This document shows, piece by piece, positions 53,766-64,000 of a stretch of 64,000 nucleotides of DNA. The stretch comes from Aquarana catesbeiana (lineage: Eukaryota > Chordata > Amphibia > Anura > Ranidae). How positions within the stretch are numbered: the stretch's first letter is position 1; every line of letters starts with the position of its first letter. A program made the position numbers and the translations under genes. The notes beneath the pieces are model-generated. The model had not been told where the DNA came from, made no database searches, and saw nothing but the letters and a program-made list of their open reading frames with translations. The stretch spans positions 346,037,279 to 346,101,278 of the forward strand of contig NC_133330.1 of NCBI RefSeq assembly GCF_042186555.1. Direction: 5' to 3'.

Positions 53766-54425
53766 GCAATTTGTGTGTATCTTCAAAATTTGGCTTTTCC
53801 TGGGGTGACTTCACCCCATCTGAACGCTATATCAAACACAGTTTATAAATACTCATGTCTGATATTGCCTTCAATTTCTACAAAAGTTGAACTTTGTAAG
53901 TTCCAAAGTTGTGTATTTCTTGTTGGTTTGAAACATGCCTGCTTTACCTTAAAAGGACATTTCTACTTTTATTAATGTCACCTATAAATATTGTATACAA
54001 CAAACATGTTGATTTGTTTTAAAAAGCTTTTATAAATGCACATGTGATTGTGCTTGGATTCAAAATATTGAGAATCAACAATGTGTGGCTTCTTCTTTCA
54101 ATGCTGCTAAACTTTTTTTGTGTGAAAATTGTTGTTTTCTGTGACAGTGGGGGTTATTTCCTAAGGGCAAATACACTTTGCACAACAAGTGCAGTTTCAG
54201 TGCAGTCTCAAGTGCACTTGTAGTGCAAAGTGTCTTTGCCTTTAGTAAATAACACCCAACAGTGCTTTATAATTTTACAGAATCACGCCATTTTCAGGAC
54301 TCCCCAAATTTATGTCATGGTCAGCTAAAAGAAACACAAGCAGTAAATGTAAGCAAATATTTTTGAAGGTATTTTTTTTTTAATTTAAAAAAAGGCTCAG
54401 ACATTGTCTGGTATATTGATGGCCC
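53766..54425. other. Non-coding stretch left of the Harbinger transposase
   Basis: It may be the 3' part of the Harbinger element, but its left terminal repeat was not found. A 107-bp MITE is inserted at 54151. Confidence 0.3.
54151..54257. mobile_element. 107-bp palindromic MITE
   Basis: The ends GGGTTATTTCCTAAGGGCAA and TTTGCCTTTAGTAAATAACA CCC are inverted copies. The inner AGTGCAGTTTCAGTGCAG and CTCAAGTGCACTTG words continue the hairpin. Confidence 0.7.
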
Positions 54426-54427
54426 CC

Positions 54428-55160
54428 CTACCCACAAAGTATTGCATGTATCTTAGACGGACCTCGCGGGCACTCAGGGGGGGGCAAGCCAGGACGGCCA
54501 GCTTCAAGCGCCATCAGGGTTGGTTCATTTAGATTATTTACGGATTCAGGCCCAACTGAGCCAGCATAGTTGGCAGAATTTCTCCTTAAAAAGTTGTGGA
54601 GAACACAGCAAGCCAGGATGATGTGATTGAGTTTATATTCCGCCATGTGTATCGGTGTAAGAAATAGGCGGAACCTGCTGGCCATTACTCCAAACGTGTT
54701 CTCCACCACTCTTCTGGCTCTGGCCAGCCGGTAATTAAAAACCCTCTGGTCCGGGGTGAGGGTCCTCATAGGGAATGGCTGCATAAGATGGTCACCCAGT
54801 GCAAATGCTTCATCCGCAACGAAGACCAATGGGAGTCCTTCCGCATTGTCTTCTGGAGGTGGCAAGTCCAAGCTGCCATTCTGGAGACGCCTGTAGAACT
54901 CCGTGTGGGCGATGACTCCACCATCTGACATCCGGCCATTCTTCCCCACATCCACATACAGGAACTTGTAAGTAGCCGACACCACCGCCAACATCACAAT
55001 ACTATTGAACCCCTTGTAGTTGTAATAGTATGACCCCCGAGTTAGGTGGTGGGACGATGTGGACATGTTTCCCATCAATTGCCCCTCCGCAGTTAGGAAA
55101 GTCCCACCCCTGGGCAAAGTGGGAGGCCACAGTCTGCCATTCCTGTGGGTTGGAAGGAAA
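54428..55160 (-). pseudogene. Harbinger transposase, exon 2 (catalytic part, one frameshift)
   Basis: On the minus strand it follows the acceptor CTTGTTTGACTCCACAG (ending 55161). The first frame reads FPSNPQEWQTVASHFAQGW and GGAIDGKHVHI, the first catalytic Asp of the HARBI1-type DDE domain. After a frame change at a C run (55034-55038) it reads YYYNYKGFNSIVMLAVV, FVADEAFALGDHLMQ with the second Asp, and NYRLARARRVVENTFGVMAS with the catalytic Glu, then ACCVLHNFL. All three catalytic residues are present, so only the one-base slip disables it. Length agrees with the HARBI1 family. Confidence 0.85.
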
Positions 55161-56030
55161 CTGTGGAGTCAAACAAGAAAAATAAATTCATCATTTTGCA
55201 AATAAACATGGAAAGCAGATTAGACACAAACATTGTTGGCCAACATCAGTATAACATTTATTTTAGGGATTAGTTAAAGACAAGGGTCTAAGGTCCACCT
55301 ATCAGATTCCCCCCCCCCTCTCATGGGCCATTTTAGAAATTTTATGGGGGGGGGAGATGTTTTGGACAGGTAACCCTCTCCACATCATTGAGAGATGAAG
55401 GCCTAAATAATGTGTATTACTTTGGCCAGACCCTCCTTACTTTACACTATTGGCAGCCCACTGGACAGGTAAGAAGTGTCATAATACAAAGATATAAATA
55501 CACACTGTACACATTTTAGCACATTTTTACATTCTGCTATTACCTATCAAGATAACAATAGGATACAAAAACTTTGAACATTACCATTCGAAAGTATTCA
55601 AGCAGGCCCTTGCTCAGCAACTCAGCAGATAGAAGATTGAGGATAGATAGAGGATTGGTATCAGCTGAGTTAGCGGTTCGGGGAAGGAGGAAAGCCTCTG
55701 GCACTCTGCCAGAATTTAAAGCACACATCACAATTTTACACATTTTAGGGGGTATTTAGGGTAAAGCACTACTATGGATCTGACAAAATACATTGTTAAG
55801 TGACTAGACAAGGTGAATATAGGCCCAGGAGAGCATGCTGGGGAGGTAAATGAAGGCAAATATGTATGAAGGACAAAAAAAAAATAACATAAAAATCCAG
55901 CATGCATGAGGACAAAGGGGACATTCACAGCATATTACAATCATGGTAATTAGGGAATGAGGAAAGAAATACAATATATTATCAAACATTCAATACAATA
56001 AAATGTGATGTTAAAGGATAAAAATCTTAC
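55161..56030 (-). other. Intron of the Harbinger transposase gene
   Basis: The donor GAAG|GTAAGA is at 56030-56029 and the acceptor CTCCACAG ends at 55161, phase 0. No other gene is seen inside; frames of 60-68 codons lack support. Confidence 0.7.
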
Positions 56031-56486
56031 CTTCATATACTCCTTCTGCAGGACCTGAATGATGGCAGAACAGGTCTCTGGGATAATGATCCCCAGAGCC
56101 TGGGGGGAGATGCCTGTCGAGAACTTCAAGTCCTGCAGGCTTCTCCCCGTCGCCAAGTACCGCAGGGTAGTGACCAACCTCTGCTCCGGAGTGATGGCTT
56201 GCCTCATGCAGGTATCCTGCCTGCTGATATAGGGGGTCAGCGAAGCCAACAAATGGTGAAACACGGGGTCCGTCATCCTGAGAAAGTTCCTGAAATCATC
56301 AGGATTATTCTCACGGATCTCACGGAGCAAAGGCATATGAGAGAACTGGTCACGCTGAAGCAACCAATTCTTGGACCATGAACTCCTCCCCACCCTGTTC
56401 ATGGACTGGACTTGTGTCAAGGTCAGGACCCCAACACCAAGCCCCCGCACAGCACGAACTCTACGAGGAGTACGCATACGAAACAT
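56031..56486 (-). CDS. Harbinger transposase, exon 1
   Basis: The minus-strand ATG at 56486 opens 152 codons ending exactly at a splice donor in phase 0. The N-terminal part is basic (MFRMRTPRRVRAVRG). It is followed by a helix-rich region (NPDDFRNFLRMTDPVFHHLL, ISRQDTCMRQAITPEQRLVT, LRYLATGRSLQDLKFSTGIS) matching the DNA-binding N-terminus of HARBI1-like transposases. Removal of the intron joins it to the catalytic exon. No stop or frameshift is visible in this exon, so the element died recently, by the slip in exon 2 if not elsewhere. The Myb-like partner gene usual for Harbinger elements was not found. Confidence 0.8.
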
Positions 56487-56950
56487 GGCTAGAAAACGGT
56501 CGGCTGCTCAGAACAAAGTAACAGAACGCACTGAAGAACAGCAAGGCCTGTGAAGAGCGACCTGAAAAACAGTGACGAACGAACAAGAACACAATGACAA
56601 GTCAATGAGAACTCGCTGCACTGAAGAGCAGATACAAACCCACAAGCACAAACTGAACGGCAGAAATACGATCTGAAAACCACGAGTCTGAAAAAGCGCA
56701 AATCGTCTATCACCAAACTTTTACTAACACGAGATTAGCAAAAGGAGCCCAAAGGGTGCCGCGCTTGGTTCTGAACTGCGCTTTTATAGTCCCGTCGTAC
56801 GTGGTGTACGTCACCGCGTTCTTGGTGATCGGAAATTCCGAAAACTTTGTGCGACCGTGTGTATGCAAAACAAGTTTGAGCCAACATCTATCTGAAAAAA
56901 TCCATGGATTTTGTTGTCGGAATGTCCGATCAATGTCCGACCGTGTGTAC
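56487..56950 (-). promoter_or_regulatory. 5' end and promoter of the Harbinger element
   Basis: Minus-strand TATAAAAG lies at 56787-56780, about 300 bp before the ATG. Outside it the terminal region has CCGTGTGTAC (56941-56950), two 11-bp CAATGTCCGA-type words and CAACATCTATCTGAAAAAAT CC. This order matches the right ends of the MITEs at 30747-31268 and 37797-38253. The outermost CGGGGCA-TAA seen in those MITEs is missing here. Confidence 0.7.
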
Positions 56951-57115
56951 AATATAAGTGTGAAATGCAAGACTCCAGTGGGTGTACAAAGATGTCCACT
57001 TGCCGCCTTCTCACTGTATCCTTAATGCAGCTGAGTGCAGGGTGTACCAAGATGGCCGCAACAGAATGTCACTTCATTTACAAATTATGACGGATCTTCT
57101 AATCTGATGAAACGC
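56951..57115. mobile_element. Half copy of the 6.3-kb fold-back MITE family
   Basis: It shares GTGTGAAATGCAAGACTCC, GGGTGTACAAAGATGTCC, CCGCCTTCTCACTGTATCCT and AAGATGGCCGCAAC with the right arm at 6630-6795. Confidence 0.6.
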
Positions 57116-57480
57116 CGGCCATCAAGGCCGGGAAAGAATGTAATGTAGAGCGATGTGGATTACATTATATTGAGTGGAGAATAGGGGAGACATTGGGGGG
57201 TCATTTTAGACCCCTCAGGTCTAATTTTAAAAAAACTGTCACAAAAAAAAAAAATCCCCTATGTGATGGAAAAAAAAGTTAAGTAAAAAAAAAAGTTATA
57301 CCCAAGCACAAAAAATCCCCCGTCCAAAAACAAATGAAGGTCCCCACCCCACCTATACACACGTACAAATGTAAACGCATGCGGCGGGGCGCCTACACCT
57401 GAAATTGTTGATTGCGATACGCATGTTACATATCGCTTTTAATGTGTTTTTTACTGAAATTTTGCAGGAATATTGTGCGA

Positions 57481-58202
57481 TAGACATGTGCAATTCGTTT
57501 CGTTCCGAATTTGTGTTTTAACAAATTTCGACAAATTTGTTAATTCTGAAGTATCTGAATTAGCGAAAACCCGTTTAACAAATTTTTCCGGAAAATTTGA
57601 AATTCAAAAATCCGAAAATTCTAAAATCTGAAAAAATAACTAACTAATAATAACTCAACTATTACTAACTATTTAATTATAGGTATTTCAATTTCCTTTC
57701 AAATTTGGCTTTTAGTGAATGTAACAAATTCATATTTATCCGAAGTTTATGAATTATCCGAAAAAACGAATGCCGTATTTAAATGAATGTAACGTAACAA
57801 ATTAATAATAATAATGAATTAATAATAATAAACAATAATAATAATAAAAACGTTTTATTATTATTATTTATTATTAATTAGTTCCATTCCATTTGTTTAG
57901 ATGCGGCATTCGTTATTTCAGATAATTTGTAACTTTGGATAAATTCGTATTCGTTACGTTCACTAACAGCCAAATTTGAAAGGACGTTCCAATACCTATA
58001 ATTTAATAGTTAGTAATTATTAGTTAGTTAGTTACTCTTTCCAATTTTTGGATTTTCTGATTTTACAAATTTTCTAATTTACAAATTTTCTTTTTTACGA
58101 ATTTATGAATTGTGATCATATCGAATGACCCGAAAAACAAAGCAAAAAAAAATGAATAAAAAGAAAACGAAAACAAGCAAATTTTTCGGCAGTGCACGTC
58201 TA
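57481..58202. mobile_element. 722-bp fold-back hAT-like element
   Basis: The ends TAGACATGTGCA and (inverted) TAGACGTGCACT are flanked by TTGTGCGA at 57473 and TTGTGTGA at 58203 (7 of 8). The arms of about 300 bp are complementary (CCAAATTTGAAAGG with CCTTTCAAATTTGG, TAATTATAGG with CCTATAATTTAA). The centre has (AAT)n. Confidence 0.75.
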
Positions 58203-58249
58203 TTGTGTGACATAAAAAATTGGAACTACCACTTTTTTATTCTCTAAGG

Positions 58250-59111
58250 CAGTGGTTCTCAACCTCCCTAGTGTTGTGACCCCTTGGTAAAATTTCCCAA
58301 GTTGTGGGACCCCTAACAGTAAAATTATTTTCGTAGCGTGGCTTTTCAGCACCTAAGGCAAGACAAGTAATTTGCGCCCCTATCCCACGGACATTTAGCA
58401 CTCCCTGAGTCCCTTCCACTCGCACAGTATTAAAACCCCTTATGGTACATTTTAGGACTCTCTTTGTTCTCCTTTTATCTCTCTCTATCCTAATTTCTTG
58501 TTTTTTTTCTCCATCCCTCTCTCTAGCTATCTTTTTTTGTTTTTTCTCTTATTCTTTCTCTCCCTTTTTCTTTGTTCCTCCCCCTCTTTTCCTCTCCCTT
58601 CCATGTATTCTCTATTTTTATTCCTTTTCTTACTCCTTGGTGGGGATGGGACGAGTGGCAGTGCTGGCAGGGAGTTGGGATGAGTGGCAATGTTCTGATC
58701 AGCCAACTTAAGTGCTCTTGATCAAGGTCATCTGCTGATCTGAGAACTGTAGTGGGGACTTTTAATGGCAACTATAATCACAGGTAGTGTTACTCCAACT
58801 TTGTGGTGTCTCATAGCAGTGACACCTATGCCGAAATCAGGAGATAGGGTCTCCTCCAGCCCCTTCCACTTCACATTCCTCACCAGTCAGCTGATCTCTA
58901 GTCTCTGCCCCCCAACCATGCTGTGAACTGAATGGGTGGCTGCGAAGAGGCTGAGTGGGCGGCCGCAGGCTCCAGGAACAGCCCTACTGGGCGGCTGCGA
59001 AAAGGCTGGGAGAGTAGCAAAGGCTTTGGGAACAGCCCAGGATTCGGGGACCCCTGGCAAATCGTCATTCGACCCCCAAGGGGGTCCCGACCCCCAGGTC
59101 GAGAACCACTG
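58250..59111. mobile_element. 862-bp hAT element with perfect 8-bp target duplication
   Basis: The ends CAGTGGTTCTCAACCTC and (inverted) CAGTGGTTCTCGACCTG are flanked by CTCTAAGG at 58242-58249 and 59112-59119. The terminal type is that of hAT-Charlie-like elements. It has no transposase; the interior is pyrimidine-rich. Confidence 0.9.
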
Positions 59112-59140
59112 CTCTAAGGTGTCTGCTTTCATAAAATATA

Positions 59141-60483
59141 CAGTATCTGAAAAAGTAAGTACACCCCTCCCTCACATTTGTATAAATCTTTTCTTCTATC
59201 TTTTCATGTGACAACACTGAAGAAATGACACTTGTCTACAATGTAAAGTAGTGAGTGTACAGCTTGTATAACAGTGTAAATTTACTGTCCCCTCAAAATA
59301 ACTCAACACACAGCCATTAATGTCTAAACCGCTGGCAACAAAAGTCAGTACACCCCTAAGTGAAAATCTCCAAATTGGGCCCAAAGTGTCAATATTTTGT
59401 GTGGCCGCCATTATTTTCCAGCACTGCTCTGCTTCAGTATATCACAGTACATGTTGGCATTCATGGTCCCCTCAATGATCTGTAGCCCCCCAGTGCCGGC
59501 AGCTCTCATGCAGCCCCAGACCCTGACACTCCCACCACCATGCTTGACTGTAGACAAGACACACTTGTCTTTGTCCTCCTCACCTGGTTGCCCCCACATA
59601 CGCTTGTCACCATCTGAACCAAATACGTTTATCTTGGTCTCATCAGACCACAGGACATGGTTCCAGTAATCCATGTCCTTAGTCTGCTTGTCTTCAGCAA
59701 ACTGTTTGTGGACTTTCTTGTGCATCATCTTTAGAAGAGGCTTCCTTCTGGGATGACAGCCATGCAGACCAATTTGATGCAGTGTGCGGCGTATGGTCTG
59801 AGCACTGACAGGCTGACCCCCCACCCCTACAACCTCTGCAGCAATGCTGGCAGTCCTCATATGTCTATTTCCCAAAGACAACCTCTGGATATGACGCTGA
59901 GCACGTGACCTCAACTTCTTTGGTGGACCATGGCGAGGCCTGTTCTGAGTGGAACCTGTCCTGTTATACCGCTGTATGGTCTTGGCCACCGTGCTGCAGA
60001 TCAGTTTCAGGGTCTTAGCAATCTTCTTATAGCCTAGGCCAGCTTTATGTAGAGCAACAAATCTTTATTTCAGATCCTCAGAGAGTTCTTTGCCATGAGG
60101 TGTCATGTTGTACTTCCAGTGACCAGTATGAGAGAGTGAGAGCGATAACACCAAATTTAACACACCTGCTCCCTATTCACACCTGAGACCTTGTAACACT
60201 AATGAGTCACATGACACCAGGGAGGGAAAATGGCTAATTGGGCCCAATTTGGAGATTTTCACTTAGGGGTGTACTGACTTTTGTTGCCAGCGGTTTAGAC
60301 ATTAATGGCTGTGTGTTGAGTTATTTTGAGGGGACAGTAAATTTACACTGTTATACAAGCTGTACACTCACTACTTTACATTGTAGACAAGTGTCATTTC
60401 TTCAGTGTTGTCACATGAAAAGATAGAAGAAAAGATTTACACAAATGTCACTGAGGGGTGTACTTACTTTTGTCAGATATTGT
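59141..60483 (-). mobile_element. Tc1-type transposon with long terminal repeats
   Basis: Inverted repeats of about 240 bp (CAGTATCTGAAAAAGTAAGT and the inverse of CTTACTTTTGTCAGATATTG) are flanked by TA on each side. The transposase gene between them is internally deleted at its 3' end. Length is 1,343 bp against about 1.6 kb for complete relatives. Confidence 0.9.
59411..60103 (-). pseudogene. Tc1-family transposase, truncated
   Basis: The minus strand starts MTPHGKELSEDLK at about 60103, with a TAA shortly after. It then reads KTIQRYNRTGSTQNRPRHGP PKKLR, part of the paired-type DNA-binding domain, then RRTLHQIGLHG and VLWSDETKINVFGSDG with the first catalytic Asp. GGGSVRVWGCM follows, and the frame ends after MYCDILKQSSAGK. 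The C-terminal part with the last catalytic residue is deleted up to the terminal repeat. It is non-functional. Confidence 0.85.
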
Positions 60484-60567
60484 ATGTTTGTTTTTTTTAT
60501 GTAATCTTCAGCCCCAAAATGATTGTGCAAAAAAAACATAAAAGAGCTGTGGCACTGAAAGGGTTAA

Positions 60568-61200
60568 AGGATAAGTTCACCTTCGGGAACATGTTACATT
60601 GTTCCACCCGTAAGATTTGTTAGTTAAAAAAAATAAAATAACCTCTCCTAACTTTTTCAGCTCGCGGATTGAACGCAGATTTGTTCCTCCCTGGTTTATA
60701 CGTAGATGAGAATTCAGTTGCCATTGAAAATTGCGGTGAATACGTGTGAATGGGCCGCGGTGATCTGGGGTCAACTTTTAGGTATTTTTGAGGCGTGGAC
60801 ACTGAACAGCCACCAGGTGGCACTAGTGGAACCTGCCGGGAACGATTGAGCGCTCCGTGCCGTCACTCAACCACAATCCATTTTTAATGAAGTTTTGTAT
60901 CTCTGTATATATTATTTATCAGCGTTGTGTCTCATTCCGGAGCTGATTGTTCTTGTTTTGGCAGCCGTGGAAATAAAGCGGACAGAATATTTTATGTGAA
61001 ATATTTGCGGTGGCGCCTTTGGGGGGACGTCCGTTGCCCGGTCCACTCAGTGAAATAAAAGGTCAGCGCGACCTTCACATCAAACCGCCATCAGATGGGG
61101 AAATCTTTAGAACGCCGATGTAAATTGTCACATTGTAATATTATATCATGATGTTGCTTCCTTGGAATTCAAATATAGAAATATAATGTCTTCTGGACAC
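60568..61200. repeat. Interspersed repeat starting AAAGGATAAGTTCACCTT
   Basis: It begins directly after the TTAA at 60564 with GGATAAGTTCACCTTCGGGAACATG, then GGTTTATACGTAGATGAGAA and GTGAATGGGCCGCGGTGATC, which I recall from a common ranid element. After 61000 there is no recognisable feature. Confidence 0.4.
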
Positions 61201-62430
61201 TCCCAGGCCCCGGGGAAAAGGAGCTTTAGCACCCAAGATGAAAGAGAGAGTCTTCGCCCCTCCCCCCCATGATCTATGCATAGGTTTCAGGTTGTGTCCT
61301 TTTTTGTGCCCCTTCCTGTTGAATGGCCCAAGACAGAGGCCTTTTCTGCCTGCCGCCAGCCCAGCCCTGGTCAGCCCTCCGCTGTATAGAACACCAGGAC
61401 AGGGTTGTCCAGACCCCAGGGCAGGGGTACAGAATTGTGTCCCCCCTCCCCCCTCCAGTTAATACATGCTGTAGAATGGGGTACCACGCTGTGTCCATTC
61501 TTTACTTCCTTACTTCCACTGCGCCCGGGGCAGCTTCCCCTCCTGCCCACCCCTTGTCCCGGCCCTGCCGCTGCCATTCGAATGTCAAAGGCAAAATGGC
61601 CAAATGTCCCCAACTGTCCATTCAGGACTAAGTGACAGGTTCTCCTCAAAGCTCCCGACCAATCCCTTTATCCGTTTGAGCTGAGAGTCCAAACCCAATG
61701 TCAGAGATTTTATGGGGTTAATCCGCTGCTCCCCTCTATCATGTGACCCTCATCCTAGGAGAAGTAGGGGGCACATTTCCCACCTTATCCCCAAGTATGA
61801 GCTGTGAGGTTCTTTCAAGGACTCCGACGGGCGAATAGAGGGGGGGGGGGGTGTGTGCAGAAAAGGTGAATATCGGCGGTAGTCGGGGGAGGGGTGGCTG
61901 GGCCATTAAGAGGACCTGTCACCTTCCCTTTAGCTTGACTCGGCAATGTGACAGATTCTCTTTCGGCATAAACAGGTGACCCAGGTGTCCATGTTTGTGT
62001 CCAAAATGGTGGCCGCAGGAATCGCAGGGGGCGGTCGTGCTTCTCTTCCACCCACCCCCTCACAGGGGGCTTCCACATTGGACCTCCTTTCCAAAAATCC
62101 TGAGTGCCTGGCTGTCAAGCTATTTCTCTGTCTTTAAGAACTTTTGAGTAACTGTACAAATATGCAGATCAGAAATTCTGACTTCACTGGATACATGCTT
62201 GTTCCAGGTCAGTGAAGTACAAAAAAACAGCATATTCAGAAACATGGAGCAGCAATGGCAGCCTCTCTGTTTTCCCTGCAGTGTGTTTACTTTCAAGGTA
62301 CTGAGAGTCTTGGGTGTCCCAAACCCCTCATATAATCTGATGATTGCTGTGCTCCAAATCCGATTTCACCAACCAAACCTGAATAAAAATGTCCTGTGTG
62401 TGGCCAGCTTTTCAAAAGAGCCATACCTAA
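61201..62430. other. Repeat-like region without supported genes
   Basis: GTGACAGGTTCTCCTC near 61633 and AGGACCTGTCACCTTCCCTT near 61912 are in opposite orientation, as in frog MITEs ending in CCTGTCAC. The frames of 60-100 codons overlap on both strands and show no domain. Confidence 0.35.
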
Positions 62431-63264
62431 TAATAATAATAATAATAATAATAACTACAATGATTAAAATACACAATAATGATAACAATGGCATGCATAA
62501 TGTTATATTATAATATTTCTAAAAAATAGTAACAATAAAATAATAATAATAACAATTATAATAATAACAACAACAAAATTAGTAATAATAATAATAACAA
62601 TAAACTACAATGATAATAATAATAATAAAAATGACAATAATATTATAAAAAGAAGAAGAAGAATTACAATATTAATAATAATAAAAAATAATAATAATAT
62701 TCATATCAATAATAATAAAAAGAAGAAGAAGAAGAAGAAGAAGAAGAAGAAGAAGAAGAAGAAGAAGAAGAAGAAGAAGAAGAAGAAGAAGAAGAATGAC
62801 AATATTATTTATAACAATAACAACAACGATATTAGAAAAAGTAGTAGTATTAATAACAACAACCAACAACAGTTATAATAATAAGAAGAATGACAATAAT
62901 TATAACAATAATACCAATGATAAAAGTATCAATAATAATAATAATAGCAATAACATCAACAATATTAACAAAATTAGTAGTAATAATAACAACAAAAAAA
63001 TAATATATAATAATAATAATAAGAGGAAGAAAAACAACAAAAAATTGTTAATGATAATAATAATAATATGAAGATCAATGCTAATATTATTCATATCAAT
63101 AATAAGTATCAATATTATTATTATTAATACTAATAATAATAATGAAAATAATAATAATATTAACAAAAAGAATTGCATTAATATTCATATCAGGAATAAT
63201 ATTACAAATATTTAAAAATAATAATATAAACAATAATAATAACAGCAATAAAATGAACAATGAA

Positions 63265-63304
<40 letters not shown>

Positions 63305-63315
63305 TTTATATTTTT
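62430..63315. repeat. AT-rich microsatellite tract, (AAT)n and (GAA)n
   Basis: Irregular AAT/AAC/ATA triplets run for almost 900 bp, with a pure (AAG)n block of about 25 repeats at 62720-62796 and a pure (AAT)n block at 63265-63303. Hydrophobic minus-strand frames here are artefacts. Confidence 0.95.
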
Positions 63316-63374
63316 GTTACAAAGTTTCCAATGTTCACATAAAATGCTCTTGCCCCGCCCCTCCGCTAGAATAA

Positions 63375-63635
63375 ATCCTCCAATACCGGGTGGGCGGAGC
63401 TCTCCTCGCATTCAGGAGGATTGGGATGGGCGGAGTCGTAGCGGGTGGGCGGAGTTCTCCTCGCATTCAGGGGGATTGGGGTGGGCGGGGTCGTAGCGGG
63501 TGGGCGGAGCTCTCCTCGCATTCAGGGGGATTGGGGTGGGCGGAGTCGTAGCGGGTGGGCGGAGCTCTCCTCGCATTCAGGGGGATTGGGGTGGGCGGGG
63601 TCGTAGCGGGTGGGCGGAGCTCTCCTCGCACTGAC
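63375..63635. repeat. 55-bp GC-rich minisatellite, 4-5 units
   Basis: The unit is GGGCGGAGCTCTCCTCGCAT TCAGGGGGATTGGGGTGGGC followed by GGGGTCGTAGCGGGT. Each unit has GGGCGG (GC box) and ATTGG (CCAAT box). The array lies directly upstream of a CpG island and could act in the promoter. Confidence 0.9.
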
Positions 63636-63847
63636 AATAGACCGCCGCTGACTGGAGCGCTCAGTTGAGTTCCTACGTCACACCGGCGGTACCTCTACAG
63701 CGTGACGTCACGCCGCGCTCCCCGGTCCGCTGCTGCGGGAACCCCCGATGTGTGACGTCATCCCCGAGGAGTCCCGGTGACGTCACGGGAGGCAGGAAGG
63801 ACCGGCGGCTCTCACACGTGGCATCTCCGCTCCCTTCATCTGCAGAC
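63636..63847 (+). promoter_or_regulatory. CpG-island promoter and 5' UTR of the gene at 63848
   Basis: The sequence is rich in CpG and has four TGACGTCA-type CRE words (near 63703, 63753, 63778 and 63935). No TATA box is evident. It continues into the coding exon without an in-frame upstream ATG that I can see. Confidence 0.55.
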
Positions 63848-63911
63848 ATGGGAGGACCCCGCCCGGCGGTGATCGGACTGCTGTGCCTGCTGAGCCGGGC
63901 TGTGCTGCCAG
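63848..63911 (+). CDS. First coding exon with signal peptide; gene continues out of the window
   Basis: The ATG at 63848 opens MGGPRPAVIGLLCLLSRAVL P, a good signal peptide: a short polar start, a leucine-rich core and a small-residue end. The exon stops at CTGCCAG|GTGAGT (donor GT at 63912) after 21 codons plus one base, so the intron is in phase 1. A signal-peptide exon followed by a phase-1 intron is the usual design of immunoglobulin-superfamily and other secreted or type I membrane proteins. The identity cannot be told from the leader alone. The CpG island and CRE words upstream support an active promoter. Confidence 0.65.
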
Positions 63912-64000
63912 GTGAGTGAGACTCTGCGTGACGTCATGGGACTGGAGCGTGACATCACCGGAGAGAGAGGGGTTCATATCTGATGACATGGATTGGGGGA

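Larger units (their letters stand above)
57116..60567. mobile_element. TTAA-type element split by three later insertions
   Basis: Host pieces are 57116-57480, 58203-58249, 59112-59140 and 60484-60567. In order they give the words GTAAACGCATGC, AATATTGTGCGA, CATAAAAAATTGGAACTACC, TTTTTTATTCTCTAAGGTGT CTGC and the right end GGCACTGAAAGGG before TTAA (60564-60567). The same order is found without interruption at 9950-10385. The three insertions are listed separately. Confidence 0.65.

Noticed and set aside
58442..58711. Hydrophobic 89-codon frame with a membrane-like start
   Set aside because: It lies in the pyrimidine-rich interior of a hAT element bounded by an exact 8-bp target duplication.
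62672..63411. Poly-Leu, poly-Ile and poly-Asn frames
   Set aside because: Translation of (AAG)n and (AAT)n microsatellites.

Overview
This is a gene-poor, repeat-rich stretch of a vertebrate nuclear genome, most likely an anuran (a ranid-like frog). The evidence is spliced reading frames with GT-AG junctions, CpG-island promoters and many vertebrate transposons: DIRS, Ty3/gypsy, a retrovirus with a tRNA-Lys3 primer site, a CR1/L2-type LINE, hAT, Tc1, PIF/Harbinger and TTAA-target elements. Several of these resemble repeats I recall as abundant in ranid frogs; no database was searched. There is no bacterial-style operon, CRISPR array, rRNA or tRNA gene that I can support.

Layout. 1-6.2 kb: three GC-rich minisatellites around a CpG/CCAAT-rich promoter-like block. 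6.2-14.9 kb: fold-back MITEs, TTAA elements and an AT-rich duplicated satellite split by a complete TTAA element. 11.1-23.6 kb: the best candidate gene, which I do not recognise. It has a signal-peptide exon with 26-residue repeats, a large second exon with about 24 repeats of 34 or 32 residues, and then seven tandem exon-intron modules of about 467 bp. The introns are related to each other, so the locus grew by repeated duplication of one exon-intron module. 23.6-32.4 kb: repeats, a decayed SGNH-hydrolase domain and a 2.2-kb minisatellite in a hAT-like element. 32.6-35.8 kb: a minus-strand LINE fragment with two codon-length minisatellites grown inside its ORF2. 36-40 kb: MITEs and relics.

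40.3-52.1 kb is a nest. A minus-strand exon encoding a membrane anchor is followed within about 20 bp by a DIRS element. A 7.2-kb provirus lies inside the DIRS tyrosine recombinase gene, with two identical 359-bp LTRs and a GGCT target duplication. The DIRS is cut on its other side by a Ty3/gypsy LTR and gag, itself split by a hAT element. 52.1-57 kb: Harbinger-type repeats, a 640-bp inverted repeat, and a two-exon Harbinger transposase gene whose terminus matches two MITEs elsewhere in the window. 57-60.6 kb: one TTAA-type element hit in turn by a fold-back hAT, a second hAT and a Tc1 element. 62.4-63.6 kb: microsatellites and a 55-bp minisatellite. 63.65-64.0 kb: a CpG island and the signal-peptide first exon of a plus-strand gene that runs out of the window.

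The three gene-like units (the 15-23 kb repeat protein, the 40.4 kb membrane-anchor exon and the 63.8 kb signal-peptide exon) all look like secretory-pathway proteins joined by phase-1 introns. I see nothing showing that they work together.
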